Source: JBBIJH01 sp037446075
Lineage (GTDB): Bacteria; Bacteroidota; Ignavibacteria; UBA10030; JAHEZR01
Assembly: GCA_037446075.1 (NCBI GenBank)
Contig: JBBIJH010000001.1
Coordinates: 1-59,825, forward strand
Length of the DNA: 59,825 nucleotides
Reading direction: 5' to 3'
Shown: in pieces, positions 8,332-16,563 of the stretch
Layout: each line of letters begins with the position of its first letter
Numbering within the stretch: the stretch's first letter is position 1
The notes under the pieces: model-generated
Told to the model about the DNA's origin: nothing
Databases searched by the model: none
What the model saw: the letters and a program-made list of their open reading frames with translations, nothing else
Translations under genes and position numbers: made by a program

Positions 8332-9303
8332 ATGCCCCGTGAATTTCAAATAGTAGTTCCGGCTCACCAGCGAAAAGAACGCATCGACAAATTTCTCGCA
8401 CACCAGATCGAAAACATAACGCGATCGAGAATTCAAAAAGCAATCCATCAAGGACTTGTTCTTGTAAACAACAACGTTGTTAAGGCCAGTCATGAGGTTT
8501 CGCCCGGTGAACTCATCCGCTGTGCGCTTCCTCAACGACCCCGCCTCAAAGCACTTCCCGAGCCGATCCCGCTCGAAGTCCTCTATGAAGATGACGACCT
8601 GATCGTCGTCAATAAGCCTGCAGGGATGGTAACCCATCCCGCTTACGGAAATTACACTGGAACTCTTGTCAACGCTTTGCTTTACCACTGCCAACAGCTT
8701 TCCACACTGAATGACGGTCTGCGTCCCGGGATCGTTCACCGCCTCGACAAGGACACATCAGGGCTCATTGTCGCAGCCAAGAACGACACCGCACACGCCC
8801 ATCTCTCGCGGCAATTCTCGAGAAGGACCATCGAACGCGAATACTGGGCCCTCGTTTGGGGAGTGTTTCAAAAGCCGCGGGGAGTCATTGAGGCAAGCCT
8901 TGGCCGAAGCAAGAGCGATCGGAAGAAAATCACCGTGACGCGCATGGGGAAGCCCGCAGTGACTGAGTACGAGGTACTCGAGAGCTTCCCGTATCTGTCA
9001 CTCCTTCGGTTGAAGTTGCACACGGGCCGGACACATCAGATTCGAGTCCATCTTGCCCACATCGGGCATCCAGTCTTTGGCGATCCAACCTACGGCGGAC
9101 GCCGAATTGCCTGGGGAGGTAGCGGTGGAAAGCAGAAGACTCCAGTGCAACGTTACCTCGAAATCATGCCCCGTCAAGCGCTCCATGCCCGGACGCTTGG
9201 CTTTGTGCACCCATCGACGAAGAAATTTCTTCTTTTCGAGTCTAACCTGCCGTCGGATATGACTCGACTTCTCGACGAACTCCGTGCTGATTCCTCTCTT
9301 TGA
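8332..9303 (+). CDS. rluD: RluA/RluD-family 23S rRNA pseudouridine synthase
   Basis: It isomerises specific uridines in 23S rRNA. The 323 residues hold an N-terminal S4 RNA-binding domain (about 15-75, with RIDKFLA and SRIQKAI), then the catalytic domain with the invariant aspartate D139 in HRLDKDTSGL, and the downstream GRTHQIRVH motif. DDDLIVVNKPAGMV marks the start of the catalytic fold. The ATG at 8332 has GGAGAG 16 bases upstream. It is the last gene of the operon; 148 bases of non-coding sequence follow. Sub-type (RluD rather than RluC) is by domain order and is less certain than the family. Confidence 0.92.
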   Translation: MPREFQIVVPAHQRKERIDKFLAHQIENITRSRIQKAIHQGLVLVNNNVVKASHEVSPGELIRCALPQRPRLKALPEPIPLEVLYEDDDLIVVNKPAGMVTHPAYGNYTGTLVNALLYHCQQLSTLNDGLRPGIVHRLDKDTSGLIVAAKNDTAHAHLSRQFSRRTIEREYWALVWGVFQKPRGVIEASLGRSKSDRKKITVTRMGKPAVTEYEVLESFPYLSLLRLKLHTGRTHQIRVHLAHIGHPVFGDPTYGGRRIAWGGSGGKQKTPVQRYLEIMPRQALHARTLGFVHPSTKKFLLFESNLPSDMTRLLDELRADSSL

Positions 9304-9451
9304 GAAATCTTCACATATGCCATGATGTGGGTTCCATTTTGGACTGGAACATCGAGAGGGAAATTCGTATACTTGATTAAGAGAAACACCCTAGTTTTGA
9401 TTTGCCCACCGAAAGCCTTGTATCTCAACTCAAAGCAGGAGGGAAAAGCCT

Positions 9452-10807
9452 ATGACTCGAACTGCACTCGCCGCTCTGCTGATTGCTGTTCCCTTCATTC
9501 TCGTCCCCGGGGGAAGTGCGCCAGGAGGGGAATCAAAGGTCTTCACCTACCCTGTCCGCCAAGTAATGCTTAACAATGGATTGAAAATCGTCTCCATTCC
9601 ATTCGATAGCCCGGGAATCATTGCCTACTACACAGTTGTACGGGCAGGCTCCCGCAATGAGGTTGAGCCTGGCAAATCCGGTTTTGCCCACTTCTTTGAG
9701 CACATGATGTTTCGGGGAACGGAGAAGTACCCCAAGGACGCGTACAACGAAGTCCTGAAATCCATCGGAGCCGACAACAACGCCTTCACGACCGACGACT
9801 GGACTGCGTATCACATCCTTGCAAGTTCGGACGCACTCGAGACAATTATGGACATCGAATCCGACCGTTTCATGAATCTCAAGTACAGCGAAGAAGATTT
9901 CAAGACGGAAGCCGGCGCCATCCTCGGAGAGTACAATAAGAACTATTCGAGCCCGTTCCAGACTATCTTCGAGAAAATGAGAGAAGCCGCCTACGAGCAA
10001 CACACCTACAAGCACACGACGATTGGCTTTTTGAAAGACATCCTCGACATGCCGAATCAGTATGAGTACAGCTTGAAGTTCTTTGACCGCTGGTATCGGC
10101 CGGAGAATTGTGTCGTCGTTGTGGTCGGCGACTTTAATCAGGACAGCTTGATTGAGCTGGCGAAAAAGTACTATGGCACCTGGAAACGAGGAAGCTACAC
10201 TCTTGATGTCCCTCGCGATCCCCCACAGAAACAGGAGAAGACAGTCGAGGTGCCGTGGAAAGCGAGGACGCTCCCAATTCTTGCCATCGGATACCATGGC
10301 CCGGCATTCAGCGACCGGGAGATCGACATGCCTGCAATCGACATTTTCTCCGAGGTGGTGTTTTCCCAGACATCAGATCTCTACAGAAAACTCGTCGTTG
10401 AGGAGCAACTTGTCGAATTTATCAATGGGAACCAGAGCGATAGCCGCGACCCCGGCCTTTTCCTGATCTTTACAAGAATCAAGGACAAGAAGAACGTCCA
10501 AAAAGTCCGTGAGGTAATTGATGCAGCGATTGAGGAGGCAAAGTCAAAGCCCGTCTCAGCCGAGCGGCTCTCGACGATCAAATCTCACATGAAATATGCA
10601 TTCGCGATGGGCTTGAACAGTGCTGGGAGCATTGCACGGGGCATCAGCCACTACATCCAGCTCACTGGCGATCCGGAGTCGGTGAATCGCGCCTACGCTC
10701 TCTACGACAAGGTAACGCCGGAAGACATCATCAATGTCGCAAGGAAATACTTCACAAAAGAGAATCGCACCGTGGTCCTCTTGACACAAGAGGAGGGACA
10801 GCAATGA
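9452..10807 (+). CDS. M16 zinc metalloprotease, catalytic subunit, exported
   Basis: A 451-residue pitrilysin-family protease with an N-terminal signal peptide of about 26 residues (hydrophobic core then GGSAPGGES). The inverted zinc motif HxxEH is present as HFFEH: H80, E83, H84. The third ligand is expected in the downstream ExxxxxxE stretch TEAGAILGE. The R/Y-containing C-terminal half needed for substrate binding is kept. M16B proteases work as a pair of one active and one inactive subunit; the inactive partner is the next gene, overlapping by ATGA. The likely place is the periplasm, degrading peptides or misfolded envelope proteins. A second such pair is encoded at 47365-50174. Confidence 0.92.
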   Translation: MTRTALAALLIAVPFILVPGGSAPGGESKVFTYPVRQVMLNNGLKIVSIPFDSPGIIAYYTVVRAGSRNEVEPGKSGFAHFFEHMMFRGTEKYPKDAYNEVLKSIGADNNAFTTDDWTAYHILASSDALETIMDIESDRFMNLKYSEEDFKTEAGAILGEYNKNYSSPFQTIFEKMREAAYEQHTYKHTTIGFLKDILDMPNQYEYSLKFFDRWYRPENCVVVVVGDFNQDSLIELAKKYYGTWKRGSYTLDVPRDPPQKQEKTVEVPWKARTLPILAIGYHGPAFSDREIDMPAIDIFSEVVFSQTSDLYRKLVVEEQLVEFINGNQSDSRDPGLFLIFTRIKDKKNVQKVREVIDAAIEEAKSKPVSAERLSTIKSHMKYAFAMGLNSAGSIARGISHYIQLTGDPESVNRAYALYDKVTPEDIINVARKYFTKENRTVVLLTQEEGQQ

Positions 10808-12324
10808 AACTGAGTAGATTTCTCCACCTCTGGTTGTTAGCCGCCCTCGCGCTGCCGGTCCTGATACACGCAACACAGCAGAGCCAATTGAGGTTCACGG
10901 AGATTCACAGCGCAAATTCACCTTTGATTACCTTCCGTGTTATTCTCCGAGCCGGTGCCATCAATGATCCCAAAGGAAAGGAAGGATTGAATGCTCTCAC
11001 TGCGGACCTCATCGCGCAGGGCGGAACGAAGGACCTCACTTACGCTGAGGTTGTAAATCAACTTTATCCCTGGGCTGCCAGCGTTCGTCTCCAGTTCGAT
11101 CAAGAGATTACTACCTTCGTCGGCGATGTGCACAGTGATCACCTGGAGGCATTCTACAAGCTTTTCTCTGATCTCTTGTTGCGTCCTCGCTTTGACCCTG
11201 CGGATTTTCAGAGAGTGAAAGACCTCCACCTAAATTATCTGAAGAACACATTGCGAGCCACCGATGACGAAAATCTCGGTAAGCAGGCCCTCAACGCCAT
11301 CCTTTTCGAGGAACACCCGTACGGGAAGACCGAGACTGGCACGGTCCAGGGCATCACATCGATCACGCTTGACGATGTGAAGGAATACTATCGGCAAACC
11401 TACACACAGGCAAACCTCTGGGTTGGAATCGCCGGTGGGTATCCTCCATCTCTGGCCGAAAGAATCAGGAGTGATTTTGCCAAGCTGCCGAGCGGATCAT
11501 TTCGTGAGGTCCCTCTCACAATGCCACAGCGAATCAAAGGGCTTGAAGTGCTCGTCGTCGAGAAGCCGTGCCGGGCATATGCTGTCTCGATGGGTTACCC
11601 GATCAGTCTTACTCGGAAGGACAAGGATTACTACGCACTGCTCGTTGCCAACTCGTACTTTGGTGAGCATCGCACTTTCAACGGCATCCTGATGAATCGG
11701 CTCCGAGGTGACCGAGGGTTAAACTATGGGGATTACTCATACATCGAGAAGTTCGTCGGCGGCGTGGCGTCTGGTTCTGTCTTCCCAGACCTAAACACAC
11801 CGCTGCGACAGCAGTTTTTCAGCATCTGGTTGCGCCCAATCCAGCCGGAGAACACCCTCTTCGGAATCAGAAATGCTCTCTTTGAGCTTAAGAACCTCGT
11901 GGAAAAAGGTCTGACAAAGGAAGACTTCGAGAAGACACGCAAGTTCCTTATCAACTACTCCAAGCTTTGGGCGCAAACGCTGAACCGTCGACTTGGGTAC
12001 CAGATGGATTCTGAATTCTATGGAACCGACTACTATATCGACCGCATCGAACGCGAGCTGAAGAGCTTGACCGTCGATGATGTGAATACGGCCATCAAGA
12101 AGTACCTCCGCGAAGACGACATCAAGATGGCCGTCGTCGTTGACGAGGGCAAGGGAGCAATGTTTCTGGATGCACTCACAACAAACAAGCCGTCGCCGAT
12201 TGTGTACTCCTCACCTGTTTCGCGACACATCCAGGAACAAGACAAGGTAATAGAAGTCTTCCCGTTGAACATCAACAAGGAGAGATCGCGCGTCGTCAAG
12301 GCAGCCGAACTGTTCGAAAGATAG
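10804..12324 (+). CDS. M16 protease-like partner subunit without zinc motif
   Basis: A 506-residue M16-fold protein with a signal peptide (hydrophobic stretch to about residue 23, then HATQQS). Where the catalytic subunit has HxxEH, this one reads GLNALTADLIAQGG, so zinc binding and catalysis are lost. The C-terminal half keeps the RGLNYG substrate-site segment typical of inactive M16 subunits. It overlaps the active subunit by 4 bases, so the two are made together and should form the heterodimer known for M16B pairs. A terminator hairpin follows at 12354. Confidence 0.9.
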   Translation: MKLSRFLHLWLLAALALPVLIHATQQSQLRFTEIHSANSPLITFRVILRAGAINDPKGKEGLNALTADLIAQGGTKDLTYAEVVNQLYPWAASVRLQFDQEITTFVGDVHSDHLEAFYKLFSDLLLRPRFDPADFQRVKDLHLNYLKNTLRATDDENLGKQALNAILFEEHPYGKTETGTVQGITSITLDDVKEYYRQTYTQANLWVGIAGGYPPSLAERIRSDFAKLPSGSFREVPLTMPQRIKGLEVLVVEKPCRAYAVSMGYPISLTRKDKDYYALLVANSYFGEHRTFNGILMNRLRGDRGLNYGDYSYIEKFVGGVASGSVFPDLNTPLRQQFFSIWLRPIQPENTLFGIRNALFELKNLVEKGLTKEDFEKTRKFLINYSKLWAQTLNRRLGYQMDSEFYGTDYYIDRIERELKSLTVDDVNTAIKKYLREDDIKMAVVVDEGKGAMFLDALTTNKPSPIVYSSPVSRHIQEQDKVIEVFPLNINKERSRVVKAAELFER

Positions 12325-12353
12325 ACCGAAAAAGCCACTGAGCAATCTACACC

Positions 12354-12388
12354 GAACCGCACCCGTTCGCGAGTGCGGTTCTTTTCTT
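12354..12388 (+). terminator. Rho-independent terminator after the M16 pair
   Basis: A perfect 9-bp stem pairs 12354-12362 (GAACCGCAC) with 12373-12381 (GTGCGGTTC), enclosing a 10-base loop and followed at once by TTTTCTT. It lies 30 bases after the stop at 12324 and ends 11 bases before the ATG of the next gene. Confidence 0.8.
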
Positions 12389-12399
12389 CAAAACGGACA

Positions 12400-12618
12400 A
12401 TGAAAATCGTCATCCGCGTAAAACCAGGTGCGCGAAAGGATAAAGTCGTCAAAGTCGAAGCAAATCGCTACGTCGTGAGTGTTCCGGCACCACCGAGTGA
12501 GGGAAGGGCGAACGAGAAGCTTCTGGAAATCTTGGCGGATTATTTTAGCTTGCCAAAGCAGCGTGTTCGCATTGTCTCCGGGCACAAGGCAAGGACAAAG
12601 GTCGTCGAGATTTCTTAA
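12400..12618 (+). CDS. DUF167/YggU-family small protein
   Basis: A 72-residue protein starting at ATG 12400; an upstream GTG at 12373 lies inside the terminator stem and is unlikely. It matches DUF167: an N-terminal IRVKPGARKD strand-turn, a central PPSEGRANEKLLE helix and a C-terminal IVSGHKARTKVV strand pair. The family is widespread, small and soluble, and its role is not established. It is the first gene after the terminator and precedes rlmN by 55 bases. Confidence 0.88.
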   Translation: MKIVIRVKPGARKDKVVKVEANRYVVSVPAPPSEGRANEKLLEILADYFSLPKQRVRIVSGHKARTKVVEIS

Positions 12619-12673
12619 TGCTTGAAAGCCTTTCATCCTTTTCTTACATTGTAACGCCACTTTGACAGCAGCG

Positions 12674-13828
12674 ATGAGAAGAAATCTCTCAGGACTTACG
12701 CTTGGAGAGCTAGAGGCATTCGCTCTTGGCCTCGGCGAGCGGCCTTACCGCGGCCGCCAGCTCTTCTACTGGATCTACAACCGCGGCGCGACGACCTTCG
12801 AGGAGATGACCGATCTTCCGAAACTCCTCCGGCAGCGGCTTAGTGAGGTTGCTTCGCTTCGATGCCTAAGCCTCCTTCGCCGACGTGTCTCGCCCAGGGA
12901 TGGCACTGTGAAATATCTCTTCGAATTACAGGATGGCCTGAAGATTGAAAGTGTTCTGATTCCACCCGTACCCCGTCTGAACGGTGAACGGAAAAGACTC
13001 ACCCTTTGCATCTCGACTCAGGTCGGGTGCCCCCTCAATTGTATGTTTTGTGCCTCCGGAGCGATGGGATTTGCACGGAATCTGACGGTGGGTGAGATTG
13101 TCGATCAGGTTCTCGAAGTAAGGAGGGAAGCACCTCAGAAGATCACAAACCTCGTGTTCATGGGCATGGGGGAGCCGTTGATGAACTACGACGCCGTGAT
13201 GAAGTCTGTGGAGATCCTTTCGAGCGAATACTCGGTTGCTATCAGCACGAGACGGATGACAATTTCCACGGCTGGCTGGGTCGATGGTATTCGGCGCCTA
13301 GCGGAAGAGGGCCGTAAGGTAAAGCTTGCTGTATCTCTTCACACGCTGGATGACGTGCTCCGGACGAATCTCATGCCTCTCAATAAGAAGTTCAATCTTC
13401 AGAAGCTCATCGAGGCGGTGGAGTATTACTATCGAAAGACAAAGCAACGGGTGACGTACGAATACATCCTCTTCGATAAGCTGAACGACCGAGAGGAGGA
13501 CATCCGCCGCCTCGTCGCGCTCTCGAAGAAGGTGCCTTGTAAGATCAATGTCATTCCGTTCCATCCGATTGATTTTACGCACCCGACGGGATTTGCCCGG
13601 ACACTGCAACCAACGTCGCGGGAGCGAATAGAGTGGTTTGTAGAAAGGCTTCGCCAAGCGAGCATTACGGTGATGGTACGAAGTAGTGCCGGAGAAGATA
13701 TTGAAGCCGCATGTGGACAGCTCGCGGTGATGGATGGTCGAAGCGGGAGGCCAAGGAAAGTCCAACTCCGAAATCCTGTGAGAGTTCTTCAAAGTGCCGA
13801 TCGCCACCAGAATTTTTCTCCAAGGTAA
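12674..13828 (+). CDS. rlmN: Dual-specificity RNA methyltransferase RlmN
   Basis: A radical-SAM enzyme that methylates C2 of adenosine 2503 in 23S rRNA and A37 of some tRNAs. The cluster motif CxxxCxxC is at C119, C123 and C126 (GCPLNCMFC). The second catalytic cysteine, the one that carries the methyl in the family, is C347 in the AACGQLA segment. LVFMGMGEPL and TISTAGWVDGI, both family marks, are present. I choose ATG 12674 (MRRNLSGL) over TTG 12662. 384 residues is normal. It stands between yggU and adk with short gaps, in one direction. Confidence 0.95.
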   Translation: MRRNLSGLTLGELEAFALGLGERPYRGRQLFYWIYNRGATTFEEMTDLPKLLRQRLSEVASLRCLSLLRRRVSPRDGTVKYLFELQDGLKIESVLIPPVPRLNGERKRLTLCISTQVGCPLNCMFCASGAMGFARNLTVGEIVDQVLEVRREAPQKITNLVFMGMGEPLMNYDAVMKSVEILSSEYSVAISTRRMTISTAGWVDGIRRLAEEGRKVKLAVSLHTLDDVLRTNLMPLNKKFNLQKLIEAVEYYYRKTKQRVTYEYILFDKLNDREEDIRRLVALSKKVPCKINVIPFHPIDFTHPTGFARTLQPTSRERIEWFVERLRQASITVMVRSSAGEDIEAACGQLAVMDGRSGRPRKVQLRNPVRVLQSADRHQNFSPR

Positions 13829-13863
13829 CTTGCGGCAACTGAAGAAACATTATCCTAATTGAG

Positions 13864-14523
13864 ATGATACTGATCCTCTTAGGTCCTCCCGGTGCCGGTA
13901 AGGGAACACAAGCAAAACTTCTCAAGCAGAGGTTTCATATCCTTCACGTCTCCACCGGAGATATCCTCCGTGCCGCTGTTGCGGACGGTACACCACTCGG
14001 CCAGAAGGCAGATGAATATCTTCAAAAAGGAGAACTTGTTCCCGATACCATCATGGTGGAGATTGTCGCTGAAGAATTGGCAAAGCCAAAATATCGCAAC
14101 GGCTTTATCCTCGATGGGTTTCCCAGAACGATCACACAAGCTGTAGCACTGGAGAAGATACTTGAAAGGATGAACCTCAAGATCGATGCTGTGTTGAACT
14201 TTGAAGCCGATGAGGCAGAACTCATCCGCCGCCTCTCCTGCCGGCGGATGTGCCGGAACTGTCATTCGATCTTCAGTCTTGATCTCGATGATGTGAAAGA
14301 TCCTGCAATCTGCCCGCGATGCGGTGGCGAGTTGTATCAGAGAGAAGACGATAAAGAGGAAACGGTCCGGAACCGCTTAAGAGTGTACAACACCAGCACC
14401 GCGCCCCTTAAAGAATTCTATGCTCAGAGGGGCCTGCTCACGACAGTGAACGGCGTAGGTGAGATACAAGGAATCTTCGAGACCATTACCTCTCGTTTAG
14501 GTAAACGAGATGAGGACGGGTGA
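13864..14523 (+). CDS. adk: Adenylate kinase, zinc-LID type
   Basis: It interconverts ATP + AMP and 2 ADP in the cytoplasm. The 219 residues open with the P-loop GPPGAGKGT (7-15). DGFPRT, the AMP-site motif, lies near residue 85. The LID domain carries four cysteines, C130, C133, C150 and C153 (CRNC...CPRC), the structural zinc site of Gram-positive and many FCB adenylate kinases. The ATG is 35 bases after rlmN. The 3' end overlaps the next reading frame by 14 bases. Confidence 0.96.
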   Translation: MILILLGPPGAGKGTQAKLLKQRFHILHVSTGDILRAAVADGTPLGQKADEYLQKGELVPDTIMVEIVAEELAKPKYRNGFILDGFPRTITQAVALEKILERMNLKIDAVLNFEADEAELIRRLSCRRMCRNCHSIFSLDLDDVKDPAICPRCGGELYQREDDKEETVRNRLRVYNTSTAPLKEFYAQRGLLTTVNGVGEIQGIFETITSRLGKRDEDG

Positions 14524-15328
14524 TTTGAGCAGAGTTCTCTCGATTGATTTGCTGCGTGCGACGAAGAGGGGGCCAATGGTAGTCGCTCACCGTGGATGCT
14601 CCGGAAAAAGTCCAGAGAACACCCTGGCGGCCTTTAAGATGGCGTGTGATCTTGGCGCCGACATGATCGAGTGCGATGTCCGGTTGACGAAAGACGGTCA
14701 GGTCGTTGCATTCCACGACCGAACTCTTGATCGGACAACGAACGGAAAGGGGCGAATCGAAAGCCGGTCTCTAGAAGAGCTGAAAAGACTGGATGCAGGT
14801 TCTTGGTTTCACGCAAGATTCGCCGGGGAACGCATTCCTACACTCTCTGAAGTTCTTGAACTGCTCAAGGATCGCGCTTTCCTCAACATCGAGTTGAAAG
14901 CAAACGACCGTGAGCGTCACAGCCTCGCACTCTTGAGACAACAAGTCCTCCGAGTGGTCAAAGCCCATCGAGCGGAGAGCCGTGTCTTCCTTGGCTCCTT
15001 CAACCATCGCCTGATGCGCGAGATCAAAGCGGAGAACCCTCGGGTTACAACGGCGATCATCTACAAGGCGATGCGAGATTTCCCGTTTCGGCCTTCCTGG
15101 CTCGTTGCTCGTGCCCGAGCGGATGCTTTTGTATGTGGCCGGTGGTGGCTCTCCGACCGATTCCTGAAGGATCTTCGCGCGCACAACATCCCTGTCTTTG
15201 TTTACACGGTGAACACGGTGAAGGATGTGCAGAGCATGGTTCGCGCGTCCGTCGACGGCATTATTACCAATTTCCCTGACCTTGTGGTCAAAGAACTTGT
15301 TAGGCTTTCCGTCCGCTCCCTGTTTTAG
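14510..15328 (+). CDS. Glycerophosphodiester phosphodiesterase
   Basis: It hydrolyses glycerophosphodiesters to glycerol 3-phosphate and an alcohol. Key residues are visible: H27-R28 in VVAHRGCSG, PENT, the metal ligands in ECDVRLTKDG, and the second histidine in AFHDRTLDRTT. The C-terminus ends the TIM barrel with VYTVNT and DGIITNFPD. No signal peptide, so it is probably cytosolic. ATG 14510 overlaps adk by 14 bases; an ATG at 14576 would cut the barrel start and is less likely. 272 residues is usual for the family. Confidence 0.9.
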   Translation: MRTGDLSRVLSIDLLRATKRGPMVVAHRGCSGKSPENTLAAFKMACDLGADMIECDVRLTKDGQVVAFHDRTLDRTTNGKGRIESRSLEELKRLDAGSWFHARFAGERIPTLSEVLELLKDRAFLNIELKANDRERHSLALLRQQVLRVVKAHRAESRVFLGSFNHRLMREIKAENPRVTTAIIYKAMRDFPFRPSWLVARARADAFVCGRWWLSDRFLKDLRAHNIPVFVYTVNTVKDVQSMVRASVDGIITNFPDLVVKELVRLSVRSLF

Positions 15329-15412
15329 GCGGCTCCTACTTGCACCTCTCAAAGAAAAACCCTACCATAGACTGCCCCTCCCCCGTCATCATTAAGAAAT
15401 CAGGAGGAGAAC

Positions 15413-16444
15413 ATGCGCTACTTAAGACTTCTGGCAATGGCGCTCTTCGCGCTGCTTGCCTTCGGTGGCTTTGCCAGAGACCTTTGGGCTCAGGACATTG
15501 ACATCAGTGAGAAAGCAAGAAGATTTGTTGGCGAGAACGGGCGCAATTATCTCAAACCCGCAGTCTCTGTCTTCAGTGCAAACTTGAATTCCGGCCTTTA
15601 CCACACTGCAGATGTTCATAAGTTCCTTGGCTTTGAAATCGGACTTGTGGGAATGTTAGCTCCGATACTGGCTGGGGAAAAGACTTTCACCGCTACCGCG
15701 CCCGATACAATTCGGACCGACAGTCGGCTTTACATCGCAGGACGAGATTACGACAAGAACGTTACCACACCAACTGCACTCGGACCAGGCAACGGAGCAA
15801 AAGTCTATTACAAGCAGGCGGCTCCGGACGATCCCCCCATTTTTGAGTTCCCTGGTGGCAGTGACCTGAAGTACGCGCCGCTTCTCAGCCCACAGCTCAG
15901 TGTGGGCGCACCCCTAGGAACCGAATTGATCCTCCGATGGGTGCCTGAAATACAGCTCGGCAAAGAAGTTGGCAAACTTAAGTTCCTTGGACTCGGCTTG
16001 CGGCATAGCATTAGCCAATGGCTGCCTGGAGGATCACCGGTGGAAATGCCAACGGGAGGAGCTTTTCCGCTTGATTTGTCGGCCAACTTTATGTTCCAGG
16101 AATTTGTCCTGGTTGATAGCGCAGGCGGAGATTTCCTCAAGACGAAGGCCTACAGTCTGGGTCTCCAGGCCAGCAAGAAGCTGTCCATCCTGACTCTCTA
16201 CACAGGGGTTGCATACGAGAATGCATCGACGGAAATCTCATACACCTATCGACCTTCGTCTGACTATTCTCCGGGGCTGTCACAAGCAGCGGTGGATGTT
16301 CGGTTTCTGGATATGAAAGGCGATAACGACTTCCGCGCGACTCTAGGAATAAGTTTGAAACTCGCTTTTCTGGATCTCTTCGCGGACTACAGCTTTGCTT
16401 CTCAACCAGTGGCCTCAGCCGGGATTTTTCTCTCCATCAGGTAG
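15413..16444 (+). CDS. Exported outer-membrane beta-barrel-like protein (DUF6588-like)
   Basis: A 343-residue protein with a clear signal peptide (MRYLRLLAMALFALL...ARDLWAQ). The mature part has alternating polar/hydrophobic strands, a GFEIGLVGMLAPI segment, and ends SAGIFLSIR with a C-terminal aromatic/hydrophobic pattern like an outer-membrane barrel. The match to DUF6588 is from memory of the family pattern (SGLYHTA...FGFEIGL) and is moderate. A strong Shine-Dalgarno, AGGAGGA, precedes the ATG at 15413. Function unknown. It begins the exported-protein block. Confidence 0.6.
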   Translation: MRYLRLLAMALFALLAFGGFARDLWAQDIDISEKARRFVGENGRNYLKPAVSVFSANLNSGLYHTADVHKFLGFEIGLVGMLAPILAGEKTFTATAPDTIRTDSRLYIAGRDYDKNVTTPTALGPGNGAKVYYKQAAPDDPPIFEFPGGSDLKYAPLLSPQLSVGAPLGTELILRWVPEIQLGKEVGKLKFLGLGLRHSISQWLPGGSPVEMPTGGAFPLDLSANFMFQEFVLVDSAGGDFLKTKAYSLGLQASKKLSILTLYTGVAYENASTEISYTYRPSSDYSPGLSQAAVDVRFLDMKGDNDFRATLGISLKLAFLDLFADYSFASQPVASAGIFLSIR

Positions 16445-16563
16445 ACTGGGCAAGTACTCTATCTACCTGGCAGAGCGTGGCTTCCGGGGAAAATCTGAAC
16501 CTATAGAAACTAAGAATTGTTCCTTAGGCATAGGAATCATCTGATCATGAGGAAATCAAGCCA

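Noticed and set aside
12373..12399. Longer DUF167 start at GTG 12373
   Set aside because: That codon is inside the right arm of the terminator stem; the ATG at 12400 matches family length.
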